Origin: Phenylobacterium sp. Root1290 | GTDB taxonomy: Bacteria > Pseudomonadota > Alphaproteobacteria > Caulobacterales > Caulobacteraceae | Assembly: GCF_001425305.1 (NCBI RefSeq) | Contig: NZ_LMEE01000001.1 | Coordinates: 1,771,500-1,835,499, forward strand | Length of the DNA: 64,000 nt | Direction of reading: 5' to 3' | Shown here: positions 36,001 to 45,815 of the stretch, in pieces | Layout of the letters: the number at the start of each line of letters is the position of its first letter | Position numbering within the stretch: the stretch's first letter is position 1 | Translations under genes and position numbers: made by a program | The notes under the pieces: generated by a model | Database searches by the model: none | What the model was told of the DNA's origin: nothing | Seen by the model: only the letters and a program-made list of their open reading frames with translations

Positions 36001-36141
36001 GACTTCCTCAACCGGTCCCTGCCGCTGCCGTCCGGCACCAAGGTCGACCTCACGCTGGATACGTCGCTCAATCTCGATCAGATCCTGAAGGACTTCGCCG
36101 ACTACCAGGCCCTGCGCGGTTCACAAGCCGTTCAGCCGTGA
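33067..36141 (+). CDS. ydbH: YdbH-family AsmA-like intermembrane lipid transport protein
   Basis: 1024 residues from a TTG start, longer than E. coli YdbH (879). An N-terminal membrane helix (VHTAVAAGVIVAVVVGGAVYL, about 17-37) anchors it in the inner membrane; the rest is a long beta-rich body with repeated amphipathic strands, the hydrophobic groove of AsmA-like bridges. The C-terminal region is the YdbH domain (GRLGVLMHLKGEHTPPQKQ). In E. coli, YdbH with the lipoprotein YnbE moves phospholipids to the outer membrane, partly redundant with TamB and YhdP. ynbE and ydbL follow. Confidence 0.87.
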   Translation: MTESETNPPSRAARRRWRRVHTAVAAGVIVAVVVGGAVYLTRRAIARELLVGWLESRGVPADVEFREFEFGGFTARVRAGSEKDPDVSVERVEVRYGLTGFWSGEPLGVRVASVKLYRPVVKGAFRGGKLKLGTLDPLIEEFTSRPPQPQGPQPRVEIHRGVLRLDTDYGLLKARADARLADGRLMAMDARLEPVALKGQGVDARLGEVSLKVATTRGRVDVLLLAPVEALETADLKAQGGRLRLSLQAPYPDMARKRGEGQVMARLELTGARAALGADHLEDLRLAANFDGATKGWIETLVLDGDGDVDFTARRGKVGGFDVQGLKGEASLGDLRWTRPAGDVVSGEVSTRFTAERAVGGDLRLTDARGDFGGLVAFDRNRMDVALRGALASQGGWSGLGAVAAGDPAETAALKRALADFQFIASSVALNASRDGVSVGLGVPASVRTASGGELKLYRASGGPLYSNGVGGFDVLVRGGGLPEATLAVDRYRLTRDGVVATAALKAKGGFAPVSAASIDAAGEVRIAGGAIDFVAARCVLLSAGHVELGDSDLETVGGELCPTRGAPMLSLKGQTWRLRGQAKDIAADLPFLEARVSQAFGVVDLSGAGAALGGQVAVSTARLDDTAAEMRFRPLRASGRATARGGGWLADFAVADMAGRRLAAGDLRHAADGRGLLAFDTGMLTFEDGGLQPIGISPMAAIVASPANGRARFDGEIAWGPGTSTSHGTLTVERMDFISPMGPVSGLAGRAEFDSLIPLTAAPGQVLRAEVVNTLVPLTDVDVAFGLEADAVTVGGARLAMGGGALSFEPFRVPFKPGEPWSGVLNIEGVQVKELVEASPFGDRVDLEARLTGRVPFEVRPEGVRVSAGRLRAIEPGRLSILREALVPVASEGGAVVGAAVEGAPAVPLAAPVEAGEVNAFSEFAYQAMEYLAFDTLDAEVNSLDNGRLGVLMHLKGEHTPPQKQEIRLTLMDLIRRDFLNRSLPLPSGTKVDLTLDTSLNLDQILKDFADYQALRGSQAVQP

Positions 36142-36177
36142 GGGTCCAACTTGGCCGTGAAATCTGGAGACGACCGA

Positions 36178-36360
36178 ATGATCAAAACCCTGCCCGTCGT
36201 GGCGGTCCTGGCCGGGGCGGCGTTGTCGAGCGCATGTACGCCCACCGTCCGGGTGGAAGTCGCGCCGATCAGCATCTACGCCAAGCTGGACGCCGACGTC
36301 CGGCTGCGCCTCGATGACGACGTCAAGGCGCTGATCAAACAAAACCCGAACCTGTTCTAA
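36178..36360 (+). CDS. ynbE: YnbE-like outer-membrane lipoprotein
   Basis: 60 residues, ATG with GGAG 8 bases upstream. Lipobox LSSAC (Cys20), then short strands VRVEVAPISIYAKLDADVRL and the conserved end KALIKQNPNLF (E. coli YnbE ends in a similar ...DLF). YnbE is the outer-membrane partner that docks YdbH's C-terminus and completes the lipid bridge. It lies between ydbH and ydbL, as in E. coli. Confidence 0.85.
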   Translation: MIKTLPVVAVLAGAALSSACTPTVRVEVAPISIYAKLDADVRLRLDDDVKALIKQNPNLF

Positions 36361-36372
36361 AGGGGATTGAGC

Positions 36373-36738
36373 ATGACCTTTCGCAATCTGATGGCGCCTG
36401 TCGCCGCCGTGGTCGCCACCCTCACGCTCGCCGGCGCGGCCCATGCCGATCCGGCCGCCGCCAAGGCCGCGGTGGACGCCGCCAAGGCGCAGGGCGTTGT
36501 GGGCGAGCAGGCCGACGGCTTCCTGGGCTTCGTGAACGCCGGCGCCGCCAGCGCCGATGTCCGCGCCGCCGTGGCCGAGATCAACGCCGGCCGCCGCCAG
36601 CTCTACGCCCAGGCGGCCACCCAGAACGGCGTCAGCCCGGCTGCGGCCGGCGCCTCGGCGTTCCGCAGCGTGGTGCAGGGCAAGCTGCGTCCCGGCGACT
36701 TCTACCAGGACGCCGGCGGCGCCTGGGTCAAGAAGTAG
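36373..36738 (+). CDS. ydbL: YdbL-family (DUF1318) periplasmic protein
   Basis: 121 residues with a signal peptide ending near AHADP. DUF1318 pattern: AKAQGVVGEQADGFLGFV, AVAEINAGRRQLYAQAATQN and the C-terminal LRPGDFYQDAGGAWVKK, closely parallel to E. coli YdbL. It modulates the YdbH-YnbE assembly in E. coli. It is the last gene of the operon and is followed by a clear terminator. Confidence 0.88.
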   Translation: MTFRNLMAPVAAVVATLTLAGAAHADPAAAKAAVDAAKAQGVVGEQADGFLGFVNAGAASADVRAAVAEINAGRRQLYAQAATQNGVSPAAAGASAFRSVVQGKLRPGDFYQDAGGAWVKK

Positions 36739-36755
36739 GCCCCGGTCCACAAAGC

Positions 36756-36787
36756 AAAAGGGCGTCCCTCGGGACGCCCTTTTCGTT
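36756..36787 (+). terminator. Intrinsic terminator of ydbH-ynbE-ydbL
   Basis: AAAAGGGCGTCC (36756-36767) and GGACGCCCTTTT (36772-36783) form a perfect 12-bp stem with loop CTCG; TTTTC follows. It lies 17 bases after the ydbL stop. Because of the A and T runs it could act in both directions. Confidence 0.88.
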
Positions 36788-36886
36788 TGGGTTGCGGTCG
36801 GTGATCGGGGCGGGGTCGCGACCGAATTTTAGCTTCCCCGCCCGTCACCCTATCCGCCCTCCTTGCGGAGGCCCCGGATGCCGTGT

Positions 36887-36908
36887 CCGCGGCGGCTGCG
36901 CGCCGCGG
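36887..36908. other. GC-rich hairpin in the intergenic region before DUF4170
   Basis: CCGCGGCG and CGCCGCGG are perfect 8-bp arms with loop GCTGCG. The surrounding 36840-36890 resembles fragments of Caulobacterales intergenic repeats (GTCACCC, CCCCGGATGCCG). No gene seen here. Confidence 0.35.
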
Positions 36909-36917
36909 TAAGAACTC

Positions 36918-36959
36918 AAAAAAGTGAGCCCGCCCCACCCCGAAGAACGGGACGGGCTC
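36918..36959 (-). terminator. Intrinsic terminator of the DUF4170 gene
   Basis: On the minus strand GAGCCCGTCCC pairs with GGGGCGGGCTC (with one G-U) and is followed by AC and a run of six T (36918-36923 on the + strand as A). It lies 35 bases after the gene stop. Confidence 0.8.
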
Positions 36960-36993
36960 AAGGAGAGACAACTGGGCGCATAGCCCCGTGACG

Positions 36994-37200
36994 TCAGGCC
37001 GGCAGTACGAGTTGTTCCGACGCGATGGCGAAGCGCATGGTGGCCTGGCTGCGGGTCTCTTCGGACACCTTGGCCCAAGCCTGCTTGGCTTCATCGCGGC
37101 TCTCGTACGGCCCCAGCACCTGGGGCGGGCCGTTCTTCAGTTTGGTGAAGGCGAGGCAGCTGTACTCCCCGCCGACAACCCAGAACCGTTCCTTGGTCAT
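36994..37200 (-). CDS. DUF4170 small protein
   Basis: 68 residues, ATG preceded by GGGGGAG. The pattern WVVGGEYSCLAFTKL, YESRDEAKQAWA is the DUF4170 domain of alphaproteobacteria. It is soluble and cytoplasmic with no signal. Function unknown. Divergent from the ScfR-type regulator across about 197 bases. Confidence 0.82.
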   Translation of the reverse strand: MTKERFWVVGGEYSCLAFTKLKNGPPQVLGPYESRDEAKQAWAKVSEETRSQATMRFAIASEQLVLPA

Positions 37201-37345
37201 GGTCTCTTGCTCCCCCGGCTGACGCCGGAACTGAGTCTTTGTGAACTTGAACCGATTTCGCCGGCTCGTGATTTACAAGCCGTCGATCGAACCTAGCCCT
37301 TGGGTGGTTGGCGGCGAAGGGGCCGCGTCATGCAACAAGGCGCAC

Positions 37346-37387
37346 TTGTCACAGCGCGACCTTGTAAACGATGTAAATCTGTGACAA
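37346..37387. promoter_or_regulatory. Perfect 9-bp inverted repeat before the ScfR-type gene
   Basis: TTGTCACAG (37346-37354) and CTGTGACAA (37379-37387) are perfect inverted arms 24 bases apart, ending 10 bases before the ATG. Between them CTTGTAAAC and TGTAAATC echo ATTTACAAG further up (near 37270). The arrangement suggests autoregulation. Confidence 0.5.
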
Positions 37388-37397
37388 CCCGACAGGC

Positions 37398-38837
37398 ATG
37401 GCCCCGTCAACGACCGACCGGAAACTCTTCCTGGGCGCGCGCCTCAAGCGCCTGCGCCGGGAGCTGGGCCTTACCCAGACGCGCATGGCCGAGGATCTTG
37501 GGGTTTCGCCCAGCTATCTGAACCTGCTCGAGCGCAATCAGCGGCCGGTCACCGCCCAGGTGCTGCTTCGCCTGGCCGAGGCCTACGATCTGGACCTGAA
37601 GAGCCTGGCGACCGATCCGGAGGACGGCGGCGCCACGGGCCTGTCAGAGGTCTTCTCCGACCAGATGTTCCGCGACCTGGGCGTCGCCCGCCACGAGATC
37701 GCCGAGGTGGCCGAGAGCGCGCCTGGGGTCTCCGAGGCCATCGTCCGCCTCTACCGCGCCTATCTCGACCAGCGCCGCCTGACCGACCTGGGCGCCATCG
37801 GCCGTCCCGAGGAAGGCGCGGCCACGGGCCTGGCGGTGCTGCCCTCCGACTGGGTGCGAGACTTCTTCCAGGCCCAGAAGAACTACTTCGCCGAGCTTGA
37901 GGAAGCGGCCGACGCGCTGACCGCCGACCTCGCCTGCGAGCCGCTCGACTTCGCGGTCGCCGCGCGCGAGCGCCTGTCCAGGCGTCACGGCATCGCGGTT
38001 CGGGTCGTGCCGTTGGAGGTGCTGCCGGAATCGGTCCGCCGCTACGACCATCACCGCAAGCGCTTGTTCCTGTCGGAAGCGCTGACCGCCGAGGGGCGCT
38101 CCTTCGCCCAGGCGTACCAGCTGGCGATCCTGGAATACGGCCCGCTGCTCGACGCGATCGCCGAACGCTCCGGGCCGCCCGATCGATCGACCCGCGGCCT
38201 GCTGAAGGTGTCGCTGACCAACTACCTGGCCGCGGCCGTGATCATGCCCTACGCCGCCTTTCACGAGGCGGCCGAGCGCACAGCCTACGACATCGAGCTG
38301 ATCCGCGCCCGCTTCGGCGTGTCGTTCGAGCAGGCGTGCCATCGGCTGACGACCCTGGCCCGGCCCGGCGCGCGCGGCGTGCCGTTCTTCATGCTGCGAG
38401 TGGATTCGGCCGGGAACATCTCCAAGCGCTTCGCCGGCGCGACCTTCCCGTTCTCGCGCTTCGGCGGCACCTGCCCGCGCTGGAACATCCACACCAGCTT
38501 CCGCACTCCGGGCCGCATCGCCACCCAGATCGTCGAGACCCCGGACGGCCAGCGCTATTTCACCCTGTCGCGCACCGTCAGCCGCTTCGCCACGCCCTAC
38601 GCCGCCGACGACACCGAACTGGCCATCGGCATGGGCTGCGAGCTCAAGTTCGCAGAGCGTCTGGTCTATTCGCGCGGCATCGACCTGCGCGATCCGGTGG
38701 CCACCGCCATCGGCCCGGCCTGCCGGATCTGCGAGCGGCCGGCCTGCCCGCAGCGGGCGGCCGAGCCGATCAACCGCACACTGATGGTCGACGATTTCAC
38801 GAAGTCGATTTCGCCCTATCCGTTCGCGTCAGGCTGA
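37398..38837 (+). CDS. ScfR/RamB-type regulator (XRE HTH, short-chain fatty-acyl family)
   Basis: 479 residues. An XRE helix-turn-helix at about residues 12-65 (RLKRLRRELGLTQTRMAEDL, then VSPSYLNLLERNQR) is followed by the IrrE/ImmA-like core with MPYAAFHEAAERTAYDIE and the DUF2083 C-terminus with Cys-rich CRICERPACPQRA and the end MVDDFTKSISPYPF. Homologues (RamB, PrpR, MccR, ScfR) control acetate, propionate and glyoxylate metabolism and sense acyl-CoA. It is divergent from DUF4170. Target genes here are unknown, though several acyl-CoA genes lie within the window. Confidence 0.9.
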   Translation: MAPSTTDRKLFLGARLKRLRRELGLTQTRMAEDLGVSPSYLNLLERNQRPVTAQVLLRLAEAYDLDLKSLATDPEDGGATGLSEVFSDQMFRDLGVARHEIAEVAESAPGVSEAIVRLYRAYLDQRRLTDLGAIGRPEEGAATGLAVLPSDWVRDFFQAQKNYFAELEEAADALTADLACEPLDFAVAARERLSRRHGIAVRVVPLEVLPESVRRYDHHRKRLFLSEALTAEGRSFAQAYQLAILEYGPLLDAIAERSGPPDRSTRGLLKVSLTNYLAAAVIMPYAAFHEAAERTAYDIELIRARFGVSFEQACHRLTTLARPGARGVPFFMLRVDSAGNISKRFAGATFPFSRFGGTCPRWNIHTSFRTPGRIATQIVETPDGQRYFTLSRTVSRFATPYAADDTELAIGMGCELKFAERLVYSRGIDLRDPVATAIGPACRICERPACPQRAAEPINRTLMVDDFTKSISPYPFASG

Positions 38838-38884
38838 CGCCTTGCACGCCCAAGGGCTTGCGATAGAGAAGGGGCCAGGAGCGC

Positions 38885-40134
38885 ATGTCGATGCGCATCG
38901 GGGCTCAGATGGCTGAACGAAAAGGCGTGCGCGCGACGGACCGCTTTCGAAAGAAGCGCGACGCCATTCTCGACGCCTCGACCATCATCCTGAACCAGCG
39001 CGGCGTGAAGGGCCTGACCCTGGCGGACGCGGCCTCCGCGGTGGGCCTCTCGACCACCAGCGTCACCTACTACTTCAAGCGCAAGGATGACCTGGCCGCC
39101 GCCTGCATGATGCGCGGCATCGGATGGCTGCAGGAGGCGGCCGAAGCCGCCGTCGCCGAGCCGACCCCGACCGAGCGGCTGCATCGCTTGCTGGAGCTGT
39201 ACTTCGAGCGGGTGCGGATGATGGCCATCGGCGAGGGGCCGCCCATGCCCAGCCTGGCCGACGTGCGCGCGCTGAAAGAACCGCGCCGCCGCGAGGTCAT
39301 CGAAGCCTTCGCCCGGGTGTTCCGCAAGGTTCGGACCCTGTTCGACGCGCCGGAGCTGGCGTGGCTGAACCGCGGACGCCGTACGGCGCGGACGCACATG
39401 CTGCTGGCGCAGCTGTTCTGGTCCGTGGCCTGGCTGCGGAAGTACGATCCTGAGGACTATCACCGCGTCCGCGAGCGGGTGTTCGACATCCTGGTCGGCG
39501 GCTTCGCGCCGGAGGGCGCGATCTGGAGCCCGGCGCCGGCGCCGCTGGCCGAACTGGCCGCTGACGAAGGCCCGGAGATGGGTCGCGAGACCTTCCTGCT
39601 GGCGGCGACGCGGCTGATCAATTCGCGCGGCTATCGCGGAGCGTCGGTCAACAAGATCTCCGAGGCGCTCAACGTCACCAAGGGCTCGTTCTACCACCAC
39701 AATGACGCCAAGGACGACCTGGTGGTCGCCTGCTTCGACCGCTCGTTCGAGGTCATGCGAAGGGTGCAGAGGCTGGCCATGGCGCTGGACGGCGACCAGT
39801 GGCTGCGGATCTCCAGCGCCGCGGCGGCGCTGGCCGAGTACCAGCTGTCGCAGTACGGCCCGCTGCTGCGGGTCTCGGCCCTGTCGGCCCTGCCCGAGGA
39901 GATCCGCATCGAGCAGGTCGCCCACTCGGACCGGGTGTCCGACCGCTTCGCCTCGATGATCTCCGACGGCATCGTCGAGGGCTCGATCCGGCCCGTCGAC
40001 GCCGCCATCGCCGCCCAGATGCTGAACGCCACTCTGAACGCCGGGTCGGAGCTGACGTTCTGGCTGCCGGACGTCACCCAGAAGGCGGCTCCGGCCGTCT
40101 TTGCGCGCCCGCTGCTGATGGGGATCTTCTCGCG

Positions 40135-40138
<4 letters not shown>
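38885..40138 (+). CDS. Double TetR-type regulator (two HTH domains in one chain)
   Basis: 417 residues, about twice a normal TetR. HTH 1 is near residues 25-72 (RDAILDASTIILNQRGVKGL, AVGLSTTSVTYYFKRKDDL) and HTH 2 near 235-283 (ETFLLAATRLINSRGYRGAS, ALNVTKGSFYHHNDAKDDL). Each is followed by a helical ligand-type region. The chain may act as a pseudo-dimer, able to bind an asymmetric operator. The ATG at 38885 (AGGAG upstream) is chosen; ATGs at 38891 and 38909 are possible. The stop overlaps that of the convergent kinase gene by 3 bases. Confidence 0.85.
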
Positions 40139-41835
<1,697 letters not shown>

Positions 41836-41900
41836 GTTTATCCCCCGCCGTCTTCTTGCGCCCGACGATGCGGGCACGGAGTTAAATTTCCGTCTTTATC

Positions 41901-41913
41901 CGAACGTCGTTCG
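41901..41913. promoter_or_regulatory. Palindrome CGAACG-T-CGTTCG upstream of the histidine kinase
   Basis: A perfect 13-bp palindrome with the same core as the palindrome at 17414-17428. It lies about 65 bases from the kinase start, a normal operator distance. Confidence 0.45.
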
Positions 41914-42023
41914 ACAACCCGTGGTCGATCAGTTGTGGAAAACTGTCAAGCTTGGGGATTTTTTCGCGAAGGCGACGTCAGGCATGACGAAAACCAACCC
42001 CAGCAAGGTGGGGCGGCTTCCGC

Positions 42024-42959
42024 CTATAGAAGCTTGATCTCGCGCAAACGTTCCTTGAGGAACTCGTCCGCAGTGATCGGCGCCAGGCCGCGGTCGGGAT
42101 GCTCGGGGCTGACGCAACCAGGCAGGGTGCGGATCTCGTAGTCCGGATTGAAGTGCAGGAAGAACGGCGTCGAGTAGCGCGCGAAGCCGCGGCGCTCCGG
42201 GGCCGGATTGACCACGCGGTGGGTCGTCGATGGCAGCACGTGGTTGGTCAGCCGCTGCAGCATGTCGCCGATGTTGCAGACCACCGAGCCGGGCGGCGGG
42301 TTGATCGCCAGCCATTGGCCGTCACGGTCGAGAACCTCGAGGCCAGCCTCCTCGGCCCCCAGCAGCAGGGTGATGACGTTGATGTCCTCATGCGCGCCGG
42401 CGCGGATGTTCGGACCGTCCTTGGGCACCGGCGGATAGTGCAGCAGCCGCAGGATCGAGTTGCCGAAGTTCACGGTCGGATCGAAGAACTGGCGGTCCAG
42501 CTTGAGATAGCTCGCGATGGCTTCCAGCACCTGCCGGCCCATGCCGTCCAGCGCGTTGAACAGCCAGGCGATCTCGCTGTGGAACTCCGGAACCTCGGCC
42601 GGCCAGACATTGTCGGGCATTAGGGCGCTGAAGGGATGGCCGGGCGGCAGGTCGCGGCCCATGTGCCAGAATTCCTTCAGGTCGAAGTGCTTGGCGTCCT
42701 TGGCCGTCTCGATGCCGAAGGGGGTGTAGCCGCGCTGGCCGCCGGTCCCGACGACATAGGCGCGCTTGACCTCCTCGGGCAGGGCGAAGAAGGCCTTGGC
42801 CGCGGCGATGGCGCCTTCGATCCGGGCTTGCGGGAGGTCGTGGTCAGAGATCACGGCGAAGCCGTAGCGGGCGAACGAACCGCCCAGATCCTGGGAGAAG
42901 CCGGAGAAATCCTGGCCGAAGCGCTTGAACGAAACCGGCTTGATCGTCTCTGTCGTCAC
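42024..42959 (-). CDS. Isopenicillin N synthase-like 2OG-Fe(II) oxygenase
   Basis: 311 residues from a GTG at 42957-42959 with AAGG upstream. The 2OG-Fe(II) facial triad is visible: H190 and D192 (AGAHEDINV) and H247 (STTHRVVN), with R261-Y-S263 as the 2OG or substrate anchor. The N-terminal DIOX_N half (FARYGFAVISDHDLP) is present. Such non-heme iron enzymes oxidise small molecules in bacteria; the substrate cannot be called. It is a cytoplasmic single gene with the OmpA-like gene divergent upstream. Confidence 0.88.
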   Translation of the reverse strand: MTTETIKPVSFKRFGQDFSGFSQDLGGSFARYGFAVISDHDLPQARIEGAIAAAKAFFALPEEVKRAYVVGTGGQRGYTPFGIETAKDAKHFDLKEFWHMGRDLPPGHPFSALMPDNVWPAEVPEFHSEIAWLFNALDGMGRQVLEAIASYLKLDRQFFDPTVNFGNSILRLLHYPPVPKDGPNIRAGAHEDINVITLLLGAEEAGLEVLDRDGQWLAINPPPGSVVCNIGDMLQRLTNHVLPSTTHRVVNPAPERRGFARYSTPFFLHFNPDYEIRTLPGCVSPEHPDRGLAPITADEFLKERLREIKLL

Positions 42960-43043
42960 GTCTGAACCTTCGTCCCGACCGGCGGGAACCTTGACCGTAG
43001 CGATCGCGTTCGCACCTGAGTTCCACGATCCAGGAGATCGCTT

Positions 43044-43718
43044 ATGCGCAAACTGACCACCTTCGGGGCCTGTATCCTCGGAGCGGGCGCCTTGGCCGCC
43101 TGCACCACCACCGACCCCTACACCGGACAGGTCGTTCGCAACAACACCGGCACGGGCGCGCTCGCCGGGGCGCTGGGCGGCGCGGCGCTGGGTTATCTGA
43201 CCAACACCAACCGCAGCGAGCAGGGCCGCAAGAACGCGCTGATCGGCGCCGGCATCGGCGCCCTGGCTGGCGCTGGGGTCGGGAACTACATGGATCGTCA
43301 GCAGGCGGAGCTGCGCCGTGAACTGGCCGGCAGCGGCGTCGAGGTACAACGCCAGGGCGACAACATCGTCCTGCAGATGCCCAGCGACGTGACCTTCGGC
43401 TTCGACCGCTCGGACATTCAGCCGCAGTTCTACGGCGCGCTCGACGACGTCGCCCGCAGCCTCAACAACTATCCCCAGACCCTGGTCGACGTGGTCGGAC
43501 ACGCCGACTCCACCGGCCGGGCCGACTACAATCAGACGCTCTCGGAGCGCCGCGCCCTGTCGGTGGCCGACTACCTGACCGGCCGCGGCGGCGTGCTGCG
43601 CGACCGCCTCTATGTCGAGGGGCGCGGCTCCAGTCAGCCGATCGCCGACAACTCGACCGACGCCGGCCGGGCCAAGAACCGTCGGGTCGAAATCGTCCTT
43701 CGCCCCTACACCGGCTGA
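43044..43718 (+). CDS. OmpA-family peptidoglycan-binding lipoprotein
   Basis: 224 residues with lipobox (ALAAC, Cys20). A glycine-zipper region (GTGALAGALGGAALGYL, GAGIGALAGAGVGNYM) precedes an OmpA C-terminal domain: VTFGFDRSDIQP, VVGHADSTGRADYNQTLSER and KNRRVEI, including the Asp and Arg that bind diaminopimelate. It resembles E. coli YiaD. It probably links the outer membrane to peptidoglycan. It is divergent from the oxygenase gene (85-base gap). Confidence 0.9.
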   Translation: MRKLTTFGACILGAGALAACTTTDPYTGQVVRNNTGTGALAGALGGAALGYLTNTNRSEQGRKNALIGAGIGALAGAGVGNYMDRQQAELRRELAGSGVEVQRQGDNIVLQMPSDVTFGFDRSDIQPQFYGALDDVARSLNNYPQTLVDVVGHADSTGRADYNQTLSERRALSVADYLTGRGGVLRDRLYVEGRGSSQPIADNSTDAGRAKNRRVEIVLRPYTG

Positions 43719-43724
43719 CCGGCC

Positions 43725-43751
43725 GGGCCTGCCCCATCCGTGGGCAGGCCC
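43725..43751 (+). terminator. Hairpin after the OmpA-like gene
   Basis: GGGCCTGCCC (43725-43734) and GGGCAGGCCC (43742-43751) form a perfect 10-bp stem 6 bases after the stop. There is no T run. Confidence 0.5.
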
Positions 43752-43895
43752 GCCCACCGATCGCCGGACCAGGGCCCGCCGCACTCAGGTCGGGACATAT
43801 ACTCTCCGCCGCCGTTGCGCCGCGGCGCCTTTTGACACCACATACGCGCGAGAGCCGCCCCGCTCGGAGGGACGGCGCACAGTATTGGAGCGTCA

Positions 43896-45743
43896 ATGGC
43901 GGCAGAGGCTGCGGGAATGAATCTGGGGCACGCCGTCGCCCTGCTCGCGGCCGGCGTCGTGGCCGTGCCCCTGTTCCGCAAACTGGGTCTTGGCTCGGTG
44001 CTGGGCTACCTGGCCGCCGGCCTAGTCATCGGCCCGTTCGGCCTCAAGCTGTTCGCTGATCCAGAGGCGATCCTGCACGTCGCCGAGTTGGGCGTGGTGC
44101 TGTTCCTGTTCCTGATCGGGCTGGAGATGCGGCCCAGCAAGCTCTGGAGCCTGAGGGGCGAGATCTTCGGGCTCGGCGCGGCCCAGGTGGTGCTCTGCTG
44201 CGCCTTGCTGTCCGGCGTGGCCATGCTCGGCGGTCTGCCGCCGGCGGCGGCCGTGATCGGGGCGAGCGGCTTCGTGTTGTCGTCCACCGCCGTGATCATG
44301 AAGATGCTGGACGAGCGCGGCGAGACCTCGACCGAGGCCGGGCAGCGCGCGGTGTCCATCCTGTTGCTCGAAGACCTGGCCGTGGTGCCGTTGCTGGCCC
44401 TGGTGGTGGTGCTGGGCTCGATGACCGGCGGCGCGGTCGACAGCGGCCGGCCGGTGTGGCTGGGCCTGCTGATCGGCCTGGGCTGCATCGCCGTGGTGAT
44501 CGCCGCTGGGCGCTGGCTGCTCAACCCCTTCTTCCAGATCCTGGCCCGCACCGGCGCGCGCGAGATCATGACCGCCGCGGCGCTGCTGGTGGTGCTGGGC
44601 ACAGCGCTGTTCATGCAGTGGGGCGGGCTCTCCATGGCCATGGGGGCCTTCCTGGCCGGGGTGCTGCTGTCGGAATCGACCTTCCGCTTCCAGCTCGAGG
44701 CCGATATCGAGCCCTTCCGCGGCATCCTGCTGGGCCTGTTCTTCCTCAGCGTCGGCATGTCGCTCGACCTCGCCGTGGTGGCCGCCGAATGGGGCCTGAT
44801 CGTCCTGGGCGTGCTGGCCTTCATGGTCGTGAAGGCGGCCGGCATCTACGGCGTCGCGCGGCTGTTCAAGGCCGGCAATCGCGAGGCCATTCAACGGGCG
44901 GCCCTGTTCGCCCAGGGCGGCGAGTTCGCCTTCGTGCTCTACGCCGCCGCGGTCGCCGCGGGGGTGATGGACGGGCGCACCAGCGCGGCCATGACCGCGA
45001 TCGTCATCTTCTCCATGGCGCTGACGCCGCTGGTGGTGATCCTGCTGAACCGCCTGCTGCCGCCGCCCACGGATTCGATGGACGGCGTCGAACTCGCTTC
45101 CAACCTGGAAGGCCGGGTGCTGATGATCGGCTTCGGGCGCTTCGCCCAGGTGGTCAGCCAGCCGCTATTGGCCCGCGGCATGGAAGTCTCGCTGATCGAG
45201 ACGGACGTCGAGATGATCCGCGCCGCCGGCACCTTCGGCTTCAAAGTCTATTACGGCGACGGCACGCGCCTGGACGTGCTGCGAGCTTCCGGCGCCTCGA
45301 ACGCCGAGGCCATCCTGGTCTGTGTCGACAAGCCCGAGGTCGCCGACAAGATCGTCGAGCTGGTCAAGGCGGAGTTCCCGCTGGCCAAGCTGTTCGTGCG
45401 CTCGTTCGACCGCGGCCACTCGCTGCGGCTGATCAAGGCCGGCGTCGACTACCAGATCCGCGAAACCTTCGAGTCGGCGCTGGCGTTCGGCAAGAACGTC
45501 CTCATCGAACTTGGCGTCGACGAGGTCGAGGCGGCCGAGATCTCCCGCGACGTCCGCCGGCGCGACACCGAGCGGCTGGAGCTGCAGGTGGCCGGCGGCA
45601 TCGAAGAGGGCCGGTGGCTGATGCGCGGCAATATCGCGACCCCGACGCCGGAGCCGTTCTCGGTCCCGCGCAAGGGCGGCGAGGCCGGCAACCAGGGCGC
45701 CGCCGAAGCCATGAAGAAGTCGCCTAAGGAGCTGGCGGAGTAG
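43896..45743 (+). CDS. CPA2 monovalent cation/proton antiporter (KefB/C-like)
   Basis: 615 residues, ATG with GGAG upstream. About 11-13 membrane helices of the Na/H exchanger fold, with GLGSVLGYLAAGLVIGPFG at the start, LEDLAVVPLLAL (the functional acidic residues) and FLAGVLLSESTFR, then a C-terminal RCK/TrkA-N domain (VLMIGFGRFAQVVSQPLL) with the dinucleotide-binding fold. KefB/C exporters release K+ during electrophile stress under glutathione control; whether this one is glutathione-gated is not shown. No KefF/G-like partner is adjacent. Confidence 0.9.
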   Translation: MAAEAAGMNLGHAVALLAAGVVAVPLFRKLGLGSVLGYLAAGLVIGPFGLKLFADPEAILHVAELGVVLFLFLIGLEMRPSKLWSLRGEIFGLGAAQVVLCCALLSGVAMLGGLPPAAAVIGASGFVLSSTAVIMKMLDERGETSTEAGQRAVSILLLEDLAVVPLLALVVVLGSMTGGAVDSGRPVWLGLLIGLGCIAVVIAAGRWLLNPFFQILARTGAREIMTAAALLVVLGTALFMQWGGLSMAMGAFLAGVLLSESTFRFQLEADIEPFRGILLGLFFLSVGMSLDLAVVAAEWGLIVLGVLAFMVVKAAGIYGVARLFKAGNREAIQRAALFAQGGEFAFVLYAAAVAAGVMDGRTSAAMTAIVIFSMALTPLVVILLNRLLPPPTDSMDGVELASNLEGRVLMIGFGRFAQVVSQPLLARGMEVSLIETDVEMIRAAGTFGFKVYYGDGTRLDVLRASGASNAEAILVCVDKPEVADKIVELVKAEFPLAKLFVRSFDRGHSLRLIKAGVDYQIRETFESALAFGKNVLIELGVDEVEAAEISRDVRRRDTERLELQVAGGIEEGRWLMRGNIATPTPEPFSVPRKGGEAGNQGAAEAMKKSPKELAE

Positions 45744-45815
45744 TTCTTCGCCAGTTGATGAATTTTTTCGCCTGACCCGGTTCTCAACCGCCCGATTGCA
45801 GCTTAAAGGGGCCTC

